From assembly GCA_904502285.1 (NCBI GenBank), contig CAJGEC010000026.1:1-22801 (forward strand): 22,801 nucleotides of DNA, given 5' to 3'. The DNA is from an uncultured Alistipes sp. (GTDB lineage: Bacteria > Bacteroidota > Bacteroidia > Bacteroidales > Rikenellaceae). The notes under the pieces are model-generated. The model worked only from the letters and a program-made list of their open reading frames with translations. It was not told the origin of the DNA and ran no database searches. This document shows, one piece after another, positions 8,328 through 15,623 of this stretch. Position 1 is the first letter of the stretch, and each line of letters starts with the position of its first letter. Made by a program: the position numbers and the translations under genes.

Positions 8328-9101
8328 TTATTGTGCATTATCATTAAGCTCAGTGTCGATAACAACACTCTCCACAGGCTCGTCGTTGAGCGAAATAGTG
8401 AGAGTTGCCTGACCAGCGTGCTCGACATCAAACTTTACGGTGTAGAGCGTCTGAGGTGCAACACTCTCAGCCTCGAACTCTGGGAGAGTTACTGTTACAC
8501 CCTCGCTACCCGACTGGTTAGCCTGCTTTGTTGCAGTACCCTTCACGGTGAAAGGTGCTGGAGCAACGAAGAGTGGCTCCTCATTACCCATCACATCCTC
8601 GAAGGTATTGCCAGCCTCGGTAACAACATCGAAGGTGTAGCCACCAACGAAGTAGTTGGTAAAGGCCTCAGTGACCTCCACCTTAACCAAGGCGTTAGCG
8701 ATGTAGGCAACAACCTCCGCCTCAACGTGCTTACGTGGCTGGATGGTAAACTCCTGGCTACCAACAAATACTGGCTTGTTGTAGCCCTCCTCAGTAACAT
8801 CGCCTGCAACAACAGTAGCTTTGTACTTACCACCTACGAAGTAGTAGTCGTCGAGCTCGGCAATGTTTGCAAAAGACTCGCTAAAGGTGTGACCTACGCC
8901 TTCGATTGTCACAGAGAAATCCTCCTCACTTGGGGTCTCACACTCGATAACGGTAGTAGCACGTGTAACCTCAACGACATTGTCGATAGAGAGGTTGAGC
9001 TTCACACGGCCTTCGCCCTCAACTCCGCCCTGAGACTGCTCCTTGGCACACGATACCAAAGAGAGCGCAACGAGCGTCGCAATAGTGAAAAACTTCTTCA
9101 T
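8328..9101 (-). CDS. Short DUF4493 lipoprotein
   Basis: 257 residues. The signal peptide has a lipobox (LVSC, C18) followed by AKE, consistent with a lipid-anchored outer-membrane protein. The rest is essentially one DUF4493 block. GGKYKATVVAGDV is followed by VFVGSQEFTIQPRKHVEAEVV, then ALVKVEVTEAF, and the protein ends in a strand pair (YTVKFDVEHAGQATLTISL). The same order of elements appears in the two downstream lipoproteins, so this is the minimal form of the domain. It lacks the Ig-like and PCMD extensions. It lies 33 bases after the fimbrillin-like gene and 17 bases (from stop to the chosen start) before the next one. No catalytic motif is visible. Confidence 0.85.
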   Translation of the reverse strand: MKKFFTIATLVALSLVSCAKEQSQGGVEGEGRVKLNLSIDNVVEVTRATTVIECETPSEEDFSVTIEGVGHTFSESFANIAELDDYYFVGGKYKATVVAGDVTEEGYNKPVFVGSQEFTIQPRKHVEAEVVAYIANALVKVEVTEAFTNYFVGGYTFDVVTEAGNTFEDVMGNEEPLFVAPAPFTVKGTATKQANQSGSEGVTVTLPEFEAESVAPQTLYTVKFDVEHAGQATLTISLNDEPVESVVIDTELNDNAQ

Positions 9102-9134
9102 AATTGTTTAATTTTAATGTTTATATTTTATGTT

Positions 9135-10910
9135 CTATTTTACTATCTGAACCTTGATGTTATCGACATACATCCAGCCGTTACCATCATCAATTTTCAA
9201 CCACTTATAACCCATATGACCTACATGCCAAGAGAGACGGTGCGCCGAGGTACAACCAGCGATTGTATAGGTCATCTCTGCAGTTGCTGCAGCGGCTGAG
9301 CCATTGGTAGGGATATTAGGAATTGTAACTGCACCATCGATATCCTTAAAAGCCTCATTATTATTAAACTGCGTAGCGTAACCATTAATAGCATCGGGTG
9401 TTGTGGTATAACCACACCTTCCTACTGGATAGTAGGTTGAAGTTCCCGATCGGCTACCACTATAGGTAAACGACACCTTGACATTGACCTGTTTACCAGC
9501 CTTGATTTTGCTCATCGCAGGAGAATCCAAGCGACCGTAAGCTCGTGTGGCGCCCGCTATAACGCAGTCTACACGACCTCCAACAAGAATTGCAGAACCC
9601 ACGGCATCACATCCCGTACGCGCACCAGTCCAGCCAGAAGGGATACCATACTGAGACAAATCCTTAGCGACGGTACTTGCACCTTCAACAGAAGTATAAG
9701 GTCCCGCCTCATAGTCGCCATCGTAAACCTGCAGAGTGCTGAAATCCTCAGTAAAGAGGTAGGGAATTGTAGTGTTGCATATATTTTCAACGTATGCAGT
9801 AACAACTCCTGTGTTTGTGGTCGATTCCACCACTGCATTATCAGTGTCAAAGACTATACGGAGGCTTCTATTATCGAAAGCATCTGTATTGAACTCACCC
9901 TCTTGATCAAATACAACATACTTATTTGAGGTATTGCGCTGATATCTACCGATATACGCATCACCCTCATAGACATCGAAATAGTTGAAATCCTCTCCGA
10001 GATTATTCTTCTCCACCGAGATATTTACCGATGTATAGATTGGATATACCACAGGAATCATCATACGCACAGGGGTCACGTGGCCACGCTCCAAAGTGCG
10101 ACTCATAGGGAAGGTGGTATACTCCGAGTGGCGACGCTCACCGCGCACACGGTAGGTTACATCTCCCTCGACAGTGCCTGGAAGCACAAATACCCATATA
10201 TCTTCGCCTACATCGAAACCCTCCTCGCGCTCCACAACGATAACATTCGAGGTGTTGGTGTAGGTAGGCTCGGCATTAGGGTCTGAAACATCCACGGTGA
10301 TATCACCCACAACATCCGAAGGGAAGGTGATCTCAAGACGGTAGAAACGGTCGCCGTAGAGGTTACGACCCTCAGGAACATTGATCTTCAGGGCGTGCAT
10401 CTGGTGCTTAGTCACCGTGTTAAGCTCCACGCGCTCTTTAGCCGACAAGGCCTTAGCAACCACAGGCTCAGCAACCATAATATCGTACTTACCGTCGTAA
10501 TTACCCGACTGCGTAGCCGACACGCGATAGGTAGCCTTAGTACCCTCTACAGACTGAGGATAGGGATACGACAATAGGTAGGTGTAGTCGCCCTTGGCCA
10601 TCTCAGCCACACTTCCTGAGAAGAAGGCGAGGTCATACTCCGCAGAGTAGTGGCGCATAGAGAATAACGCATTGCTAAATACATATTCGCCGTTAGCATC
10701 CATAGCCCATACTGCGAGCTTATCGCCAGGGACCCATCGAGTGTTACGACCATCAGACTCGATGGATGTACGAGTAGTCTCTACGGGCAATGAGAGAGAT
10801 ACCTCATTGTCGGCGGTTGGGAGTGTTGGATGCGAATCAACCTCACTGGTGCAAGCAACAAGGGTTGTTGCAATGGCAAGGAGTGAGGCAAGTGTTTGAA
10901 CTATCTTCAT
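9135..10910 (-). CDS. Fimbrillin-like lipoprotein with C-terminal jelly-roll-type domain (first gene of operon)
   Basis: 591 residues. The lipobox is LVAC with C20. The N-terminal half resembles the Mfa-like/fimbrillin family (PF13149-type): RWVPGDKLAVW at 58-68 fits the W-x-x-GD-x-I/L-x-V motif that follows the leader in those proteins, and the fold continues to about residue 290, where RTLERGHVTPVRM marks the usual end of that module. A middle segment (about 290-385) is beta-rich. From about 390 (YLFTEDFSTL) a separate C-terminal domain runs to GWMYVDNIKVQIVK, resembling carbohydrate-binding jelly-rolls with their final V-D-N-I strand. Fimbrillins form or cap surface fimbriae in Bacteroidales. 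A classic Rgp cleavage context is not obvious, so polymerisation is only a possibility. The promoter lies at 10944-10951 and this is the operon's first gene. Confidence 0.75.
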   Translation of the reverse strand: MKIVQTLASLLAIATTLVACTSEVDSHPTLPTADNEVSLSLPVETTRTSIESDGRNTRWVPGDKLAVWAMDANGEYVFSNALFSMRHYSAEYDLAFFSGSVAEMAKGDYTYLLSYPYPQSVEGTKATYRVSATQSGNYDGKYDIMVAEPVVAKALSAKERVELNTVTKHQMHALKINVPEGRNLYGDRFYRLEITFPSDVVGDITVDVSDPNAEPTYTNTSNVIVVEREEGFDVGEDIWVFVLPGTVEGDVTYRVRGERRHSEYTTFPMSRTLERGHVTPVRMMIPVVYPIYTSVNISVEKNNLGEDFNYFDVYEGDAYIGRYQRNTSNKYVVFDQEGEFNTDAFDNRSLRIVFDTDNAVVESTTNTGVVTAYVENICNTTIPYLFTEDFSTLQVYDGDYEAGPYTSVEGASTVAKDLSQYGIPSGWTGARTGCDAVGSAILVGGRVDCVIAGATRAYGRLDSPAMSKIKAGKQVNVKVSFTYSGSRSGTSTYYPVGRCGYTTTPDAINGYATQFNNNEAFKDIDGAVTIPNIPTNGSAAAATAEMTYTIAGCTSAHRLSWHVGHMGYKWLKIDDGNGWMYVDNIKVQIVK

Positions 10911-10943
10911 AAATTTACGTAAATTGTTTCAAATTAAACCTCG

Positions 10944-10951
10944 CAAAGATA
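10944..10951 (-). promoter_or_regulatory. Promoter -7 box of the surface lipoprotein operon
   Basis: TATCTTTG on the minus strand matches TAnnTTTG exactly and ends 33 bases before the ATG at 10910, giving a short leader of about 25-30 bases. No clear TTTG is found 19-21 bases further upstream, where the sequence is only T-rich. Confidence 0.6.
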
Positions 10952-11008
10952 AAATAATCTTCCCTACGTAAAAAATAAATTCAACGAACACCCCTATTTA
11001 TACAATAT

Positions 11009-11052
11009 AAAAAGAGTGACTACCCGACTTTTCGTCGCCGTAGCCACCCTTT
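11009..11052 (-). terminator. Intrinsic terminator of the 771-residue repeat lipoprotein gene
   Basis: In minus-strand RNA the outer stem pairs GGGTGGCTAC with GTAGTCACTC using G-U wobbles, and an inner stem pairs CGAC with GTCG around a loop of about five bases. A T run (11013-11009) follows. The wobbles are mismatches in the opposite RNA, so the element is oriented for the minus strand. It separates this gene from the promoter of the seven-gene operon. Confidence 0.8.
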
Positions 11053-11115
11053 TCTACTGAATTTTATACTTTTAGACCAAATAATCTAAAAAACCATATT
11101 TATAATATAGTCATC

Positions 11116-13431
11116 CTAACGGCTAAAAATAGCACCCGAACGACGCTCCCTCTTCACCATAGTTTTGCAAGGCTCCTCCTTAACCTTTGCCTCCAACTGA
11201 GCGACGCCCATACCCTCGTCAAAGACCACACTCTTAAGCTGTGAGCCATAGGTTGTAATGCCTCCCATATAGAGGTCGATAAACTCCTGAGCATCACCAG
11301 CTTCCTCCTCTACGCAGGTAAAGCAATGGCGATATACTGGGCTTGGGTTATCATCCTTGTCGAAGGCTACTGCAGCAATCATCATCTTCTTATCCCACAC
11401 ACCACGGAAATAGGCTGGAGACCAGTAAGCACCTACGTTATAGAGGTTGTCGATAAGTATATTATCGTCATACTGCTCAGGGTCCTCAAGGCCCTCGACA
11501 TAGTCGAAGATAGAGTACAAGAAGCCTGAGCAATCACCCTCTACCTCCACGGTCATTGGGATAATAACATAGCCCTTGTATGAGGTCATATAGTCGGGGT
11601 TAATGGCATACGCCTCGTCGCCATCGTAATAGTTCTTGAAACCTGCCCAGATGCTAATATCGGCAATCACAGCATCGTTGGTCGTAAACTCACCACCAAA
11701 ACGCATCTCGCCCGTAATTTCATACCTATCGGGATTCATAGGCACGATAACAATCTTATACTCAGTCGATGGAGAGAGCTGACGAAGATGACTTTCGACC
11801 TTACCCTGACAAATCTCATAGTAGCTAAACTCCCAGTAGTCGGCATAGTAGTCGCGATTGTAGGTATCCTCGATATAGGCCAAGATTTCCTGCTCGGTAG
11901 CATCGGCCTCGAACACATTCCAGTAGTACCACACGCTATAGTCCGAAGGTGTAATGGTGACATCTGCCTCGCGGTCATCGACATTGCTAATCTCGATATC
12001 ATAGATGCAGGCGTTGATATCGCCAGCCTTGGCTGTGGTTATATCCTGACGAACGATAGATGTGGTAAGCACTCCCGCCTCGTAGCCAAAGAGCAACACC
12101 GCATACTCAGTACCAGCCTCAAGGTCACTAAACGTACCCGACACATCACCCTCACAGAGGTAGTAGGTGAGTCCCGAAGTGCCATAAGTTTCGAGCAAGT
12201 AGGCAAAGATATCCTTATCGTTACGCAACTTTGCAATCTCCATTGTCTCAACAGGAAAGATCACATAAGGGTCGTTGTTGGTCGTGGTGATATCGACATA
12301 GAAGGTAGTCTGCGTAACGTCCGAAATCTCCATACTCAACACATTATCCGATGGTGGAATATCGCCAACGGTAAACCACTCGTAAGAGACCTCGCTCAAG
12401 CGCTCACACTGCTCGTTCCACTTGAAGGCAAAGGCCACATACTCCGTGTTAGCAATAGCCTCGAACTGGTAGTTAGTAGCCACATAGTCGGTATTATACT
12501 CAAAGACCTCGCCAAGGGTATATTCCCACGCCAAATAATCCTCTATAGTCTTGGCTATCACAGCATCTGCGGCTGCATTGATATCGCCACCATAAGCTTC
12601 AAAGTCCTCGCGTGTGATGAGGTTGTTGTAGTATGCCACGCCCTCGTGCGAAGGGGTGATAGTAATGTCGACAATGGCTCGCTCACAGGTGATATCGAAG
12701 TCAAAAGTAACATCATTGCCCTGATATGGAGCAGTGGTAGTAAATGTCTTTGAGTAGATAGATGTGGTCTTTTCTCCATTGGTATTCATACCATATATAT
12801 ATACCACATAGTCGGTCTCCGTATCCAAGCCACTCATACGTATTCCAGAGTGAGAGCCTCGACTGAGGATGGTAGAGAGAAACTCCTCAAGGGTCACCCC
12901 TCTATCCTCGGCAACGCTATAGTAGTAGTTCATATCCTCGGCAAAGATATCCTCCTCGCTGTAGCTCTCGAACCACTCCTTGCCAACAACCTGACCAATC
13001 CACGTGGTATCCTCCTCCTTGGTGGCAACAGATATCACAACTGCCGTAGCCTCAACCTCCTCTATGGTGAGAGTCAGAGGGTCGCTCCATGCCGCCTGCA
13101 CCACCTTCAACACTGTTGAATAGCCATTGTAGCTACACCTTAGCGAGGTAGAGCGCTCTGCGCCAGAGTCATTCTTTGTCACCTTGAAATCTACGAACGA
13201 TGGGTAGATAGCCAAATCGGTAATCCACTCGGCATCGCACTTAACCTCAAGAGTCATACCCTCGACGGGAGCAAACACCTCATAAATAAGGCGCATCGAC
13301 TCGCCCTCGGCCTTGACCTCCACAACGTCGCGATTAAACGAGAAGGTAGCACTCTCAACCACGGGTTCCTTCTGGCAACCCACAACAAACAACAGCGCCA
13401 ACGAAAGGGCGCTAAGAATCCACTTCTTCAT
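11116..13431 (-). CDS. BACON-domain lipoprotein with five Fn3-like repeats
   Basis: 771 residues. The lipobox is VVGC with C19, followed by QKE. Residues about 28-114 look like a BACON domain (CDAEWITDL, then SLRCSYNG, then LKVVQAA). Five units of about 105-120 residues follow, at roughly 119-234, 241-355, 364-467, 474-585 and 588-707. Each starts with an I-x-x-V/A-D-I-T-type strand; units 1 to 4 have a helical, acidic insert of about 40-50 residues, then L-x-x-x-TEY-x-V and a Thr-rich end. The fifth unit lacks a clear helical insert. The C-terminus is unusually basic (MVKRERRSGAIFSR). BACON domains are Bacteroidetes adhesion or mucin/glycan-binding modules, so a surface role is inferred. No TAnnTTTG box was seen in the 82 bases upstream, so it may depend on readthrough from the upstream gene, although a terminator lies between them. 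Confidence 0.8.
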   Translation of the reverse strand: MKKWILSALSLALLFVVGCQKEPVVESATFSFNRDVVEVKAEGESMRLIYEVFAPVEGMTLEVKCDAEWITDLAIYPSFVDFKVTKNDSGAERSTSLRCSYNGYSTVLKVVQAAWSDPLTLTIEEVEATAVVISVATKEEDTTWIGQVVGKEWFESYSEEDIFAEDMNYYYSVAEDRGVTLEEFLSTILSRGSHSGIRMSGLDTETDYVVYIYGMNTNGEKTTSIYSKTFTTTAPYQGNDVTFDFDITCERAIVDITITPSHEGVAYYNNLITREDFEAYGGDINAAADAVIAKTIEDYLAWEYTLGEVFEYNTDYVATNYQFEAIANTEYVAFAFKWNEQCERLSEVSYEWFTVGDIPPSDNVLSMEISDVTQTTFYVDITTTNNDPYVIFPVETMEIAKLRNDKDIFAYLLETYGTSGLTYYLCEGDVSGTFSDLEAGTEYAVLLFGYEAGVLTTSIVRQDITTAKAGDINACIYDIEISNVDDREADVTITPSDYSVWYYWNVFEADATEQEILAYIEDTYNRDYYADYWEFSYYEICQGKVESHLRQLSPSTEYKIVIVPMNPDRYEITGEMRFGGEFTTNDAVIADISIWAGFKNYYDGDEAYAINPDYMTSYKGYVIIPMTVEVEGDCSGFLYSIFDYVEGLEDPEQYDDNILIDNLYNVGAYWSPAYFRGVWDKKMMIAAVAFDKDDNPSPVYRHCFTCVEEEAGDAQEFIDLYMGGITTYGSQLKSVVFDEGMGVAQLEAKVKEEPCKTMVKRERRSGAIFSR

Positions 13432-13460
13432 TTTTTTTTGAATCTAATACTGATAAGGTA

Positions 13461-13498
13461 AATAAAAGAGGCTGAGAACTCTGCTGAATCCCCAGCCT
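13461..13498 (-). terminator. Intrinsic terminator of the 619-residue BACON lipoprotein gene
   Basis: In minus-strand RNA a 13-bp stem, AGGCTGGGGATTC against GAGTTCTCAGCCT (some G-U pairs), encloses the loop AGCA and is followed by CTTTTATTT. It lies 16 bases after the TAA. The next gene starts 30 bases beyond it. Confidence 0.75.
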
Positions 13499-13513
13499 TT
13501 CGATAATTCTATG

Positions 13514-15373
13514 TTAGCGATTAAGAGACTTCTTAGCCATCTTGTTTGACACCTGATGCTTCAAGCCCTGCTTCTGCTTTACTACGAGCGACATCGCCTG
13601 CTCAGAAGGAGCCTGGTTAGGATCAACGCCTGTCCAAGAGCCTGTGATGTTATTGCCACGGTCGTCATAAGCATTAACCTCGATAGTGAATGTGGTGTCA
13701 CCATTGTTTATAATTGTCACATTACCAGACATCAATGGAGCATACTGAGTAAGGTCTGCTTTGTAATACCAACAGCCCTCCATATAACCGTAGTTATCCC
13801 AACCACAGTATGCAGTGAAGGCTCCGAGTTCGGTGGTGATTGTGTACTCGCCAGAGAGTACATACGACTCAAGGGTGTCAGAAACGAGGTCGAGTTGCAA
13901 GCCATCACCAGACTCTGTAGTAGGTGATACATAGAGCAAGCAGTTATCACAACCTACCTCATAAAAGTCACCATACCAAGTGTAATCGAGTTCACAACCA
14001 GTGAAGTCGCAATTCAAATCAGACTCCAATGTAGAGAGGTAACCATCGCCACCTTCTCCGCCACCGCCCATTTCGTCAGTGACATCATCGATATTGGTAA
14101 CTACACCGTTATAGGTCACCTTGTATGTTACGCCATTCTCACCAAGGAGTTCTGCCACAATACCGCTGTCGCTAACGGTTACAGTACCCTCGCTGAAGTA
14201 TGAAACCTCAACATAGTCCCAACCAGAATCATCCAAGAGGTAATAGAATGAGTAATCAATATCAATGGTATAAGGATCGAGAGTGAAATAAGGGTCGATT
14301 GTATATGTTCCGTTAGGAATAACCAACTCACCATCAACAATCTCAGTATAGATATCGAAGTTGCAGTACGTTGAATTAGGAAGTTCCCAACCATCTGCAT
14401 CCCAACCGTTATCGCTAAGCATAATAGTAAAGTTGTCAGCAACACCTGGGCTATAGTAGTCGCCACGGTAGTATGCCATAGCCTCAGCAGCCTCAAACTC
14501 CTTAACCGTACCCTCTTCACCGCCAGCAACTTCACGAGTGTCGGCAATCTGAGCCTCGCCAGAGAATGTTACAGTGTGCTTCACACCAGCAACGACAACA
14601 TTCAACACATAAGAGCCATCAGCCGAAACAACGAGTTCCGCCTCCTCGAAAGACTCTTCCACCTCAACACTTGTGTCGTTAGTCTTAGTATATGATGAAT
14701 ATTCGTTGCCGATAGTACCAACCACCATAGTATCATTAGCATCAAAAGTATAAGTACCCTCAGCAAGTGCTACGAAATCACCTGTAGGCTCGTCCTCGCA
14801 CAATGGAGCATATACGTCAAGTGCATAATATATTGAATTAGGGAGCATATCACCATCCTCATCGAAACCGTTGTCGGTGAAGAAGATATAGTAGTTACCT
14901 GCATCGGGGGTGAACTCGTCGTGGTAGTAGTAACCAACAAGCATAGGAGCCTCAAACACAACCTCGTCGCTTGGCTGTGGAACCTCAGCCTTAGCAGCCT
15001 GCTTAACCTTAACCTGCTCAACCTGCTCAAGGTATGTTACAACGATTACAGCCTCACGTGCTTCACCCTCATTGGCAGCAACGGTGAATGCACCCAAATT
15101 CTCTGTATCAAGAGTAATCCACTCAGCCTCGGTTGTAAATGCAGGCACTGGCTCTGGTACTGGCGAGTTGCGAGTAACCTCTTTCAACCCCCACTCAATA
15201 ACGCCAGTGCCACCCTCAGCAGGGAACTCCATCTCTGCATTTGAGGTAATCTCCACAGCGTACTCCTTAGGAGTCTCATTACCACCATCATTACCTGGCT
15301 CTACTGGAGCATCAGGCTCACACGCTGCAAATACCAATGGCAATGCAAGCAACAAATAGAAAAACTTTTTCAT
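13514..15373 (-). CDS. BACON-domain lipoprotein with three tandem acidic beta-repeats
   Basis: 619 residues. The lipobox is FAAC with C18, followed by EPD. A Pro/Gly/Asp-rich spacer leads to a BACON-like domain at about 40-127 (TTEAEWITL, VTYLEQVEQVKVKQA). Three homologous units follow at about 137-275, 290-425 and 450-582. Units 1 and 2 share the order Y-Y-H/R-x-D/E, then a D-N-G-x-D-x-D-G loop (167-174 and 321-328), then LPNS, then GTYT-(F/I)-D. The Asp/Gly spacing of that loop resembles calcium-binding loops. Unit 3 lacks the loop and contains six cysteines (C455, C460, C475, C478, C523, C534). A GGGGEGGDG linker lies at 436-444, and the tail is basic (NKMAKKSLNR). No enzyme motif is seen. 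It is probably a secreted surface protein. Confidence 0.8.
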   Translation of the reverse strand: MKKFFYLLLALPLVFAACEPDAPVEPGNDGGNETPKEYAVEITSNAEMEFPAEGGTGVIEWGLKEVTRNSPVPEPVPAFTTEAEWITLDTENLGAFTVAANEGEAREAVIVVTYLEQVEQVKVKQAAKAEVPQPSDEVVFEAPMLVGYYYHDEFTPDAGNYYIFFTDNGFDEDGDMLPNSIYYALDVYAPLCEDEPTGDFVALAEGTYTFDANDTMVVGTIGNEYSSYTKTNDTSVEVEESFEEAELVVSADGSYVLNVVVAGVKHTVTFSGEAQIADTREVAGGEEGTVKEFEAAEAMAYYRGDYYSPGVADNFTIMLSDNGWDADGWELPNSTYCNFDIYTEIVDGELVIPNGTYTIDPYFTLDPYTIDIDYSFYYLLDDSGWDYVEVSYFSEGTVTVSDSGIVAELLGENGVTYKVTYNGVVTNIDDVTDEMGGGGEGGDGYLSTLESDLNCDFTGCELDYTWYGDFYEVGCDNCLLYVSPTTESGDGLQLDLVSDTLESYVLSGEYTITTELGAFTAYCGWDNYGYMEGCWYYKADLTQYAPLMSGNVTIINNGDTTFTIEVNAYDDRGNNITGSWTGVDPNQAPSEQAMSLVVKQKQGLKHQVSNKMAKKSLNR

Positions 15374-15431
15374 AATGCGATTTATTTAAATATTTAATTG
15401 TCAAGTCATTAGATATTGAGCAACCTCTATC

Positions 15432-15485
15432 TCAGACCTCCGCTGGATAATATTTAGTATGCATCAATACTCTTCTTTTAGTCAT
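15432..15485 (-). other. Possible 17-codon leader ORF or gene remnant upstream of the BACON lipoprotein
   Basis: On the minus strand AAGGAAA precedes an ATG at 15485; a 17-codon frame reads MTKRRVLMHTKYYPAEV and stops at TGA. It begins 11 bases after the TATATTTG box. The peptide recalls the N-terminus of GT4 glycosyltransferases (KVLxxxKYYPPExGG), and another frame continues with SEIEVAQYL, so it could be a decayed fragment, a leader peptide or chance. Evidence is weak. Confidence 0.2.
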
Positions 15486-15495
15486 TTTCCTTTTA

Positions 15496-15503
15496 CAAAT
15501 ATA
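15496..15503 (-). promoter_or_regulatory. Candidate -7 box of the 619-residue BACON lipoprotein gene
   Basis: TATATTTG on the minus strand fits TAnnTTTG. It would give an untranslated leader of about 115 bases, longer than other leaders in this window. No good TTTG was seen at the expected upstream spacing. It is the only match between this gene and engB on this strand. Confidence 0.45.
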
Positions 15504-15587
15504 TGAAATTATTTCAACATTCTCACTTTTTTATTTAAAAATTTCAATCATTCACCCAAAAACCTCGCCATTTAAATTTCTTTTTAC

Positions 15588-15595
15588 TACTTTTG
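15588..15595 (+). promoter_or_regulatory. Promoter -7 box of engB
   Basis: TACTTTTG fits TAnnTTTG and ends 28 bases before the engB start. No clear TTTG is found 19-21 bases upstream. It is divergent from the promoter at 15496-15503, with 84 bases between the two boxes. Confidence 0.55.
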
Positions 15596-15623
15596 CGTAG
15601 TAATAAAAATATTGATACTGACT

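Noticed and set aside
8312..8431. Upstream extension of the DUF4493 gene at 6662-8311
   Set aside because: It would overlap the preceding gene and place 40 odd residues before an intact lipoprotein signal peptide; GGAG at 8318-8321 fits the ATG at 8311.
8244..9299. A 351-codon open frame on the + strand
   Set aside because: It lies antisense to two clear lipoprotein genes, has no recognisable domain and no start signal; it results from the base composition of the real genes.
1300..10910. Polysaccharide utilisation locus
   Set aside because: No SusC, SusD, glycoside hydrolase or sensor gene is present; PCMD modules alone do not define one.
11788..12753. A 321-codon open frame on the + strand
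   Set aside because: It is antisense to the repeat lipoprotein with a signal peptide and lipobox; no domain or promoter supports it.
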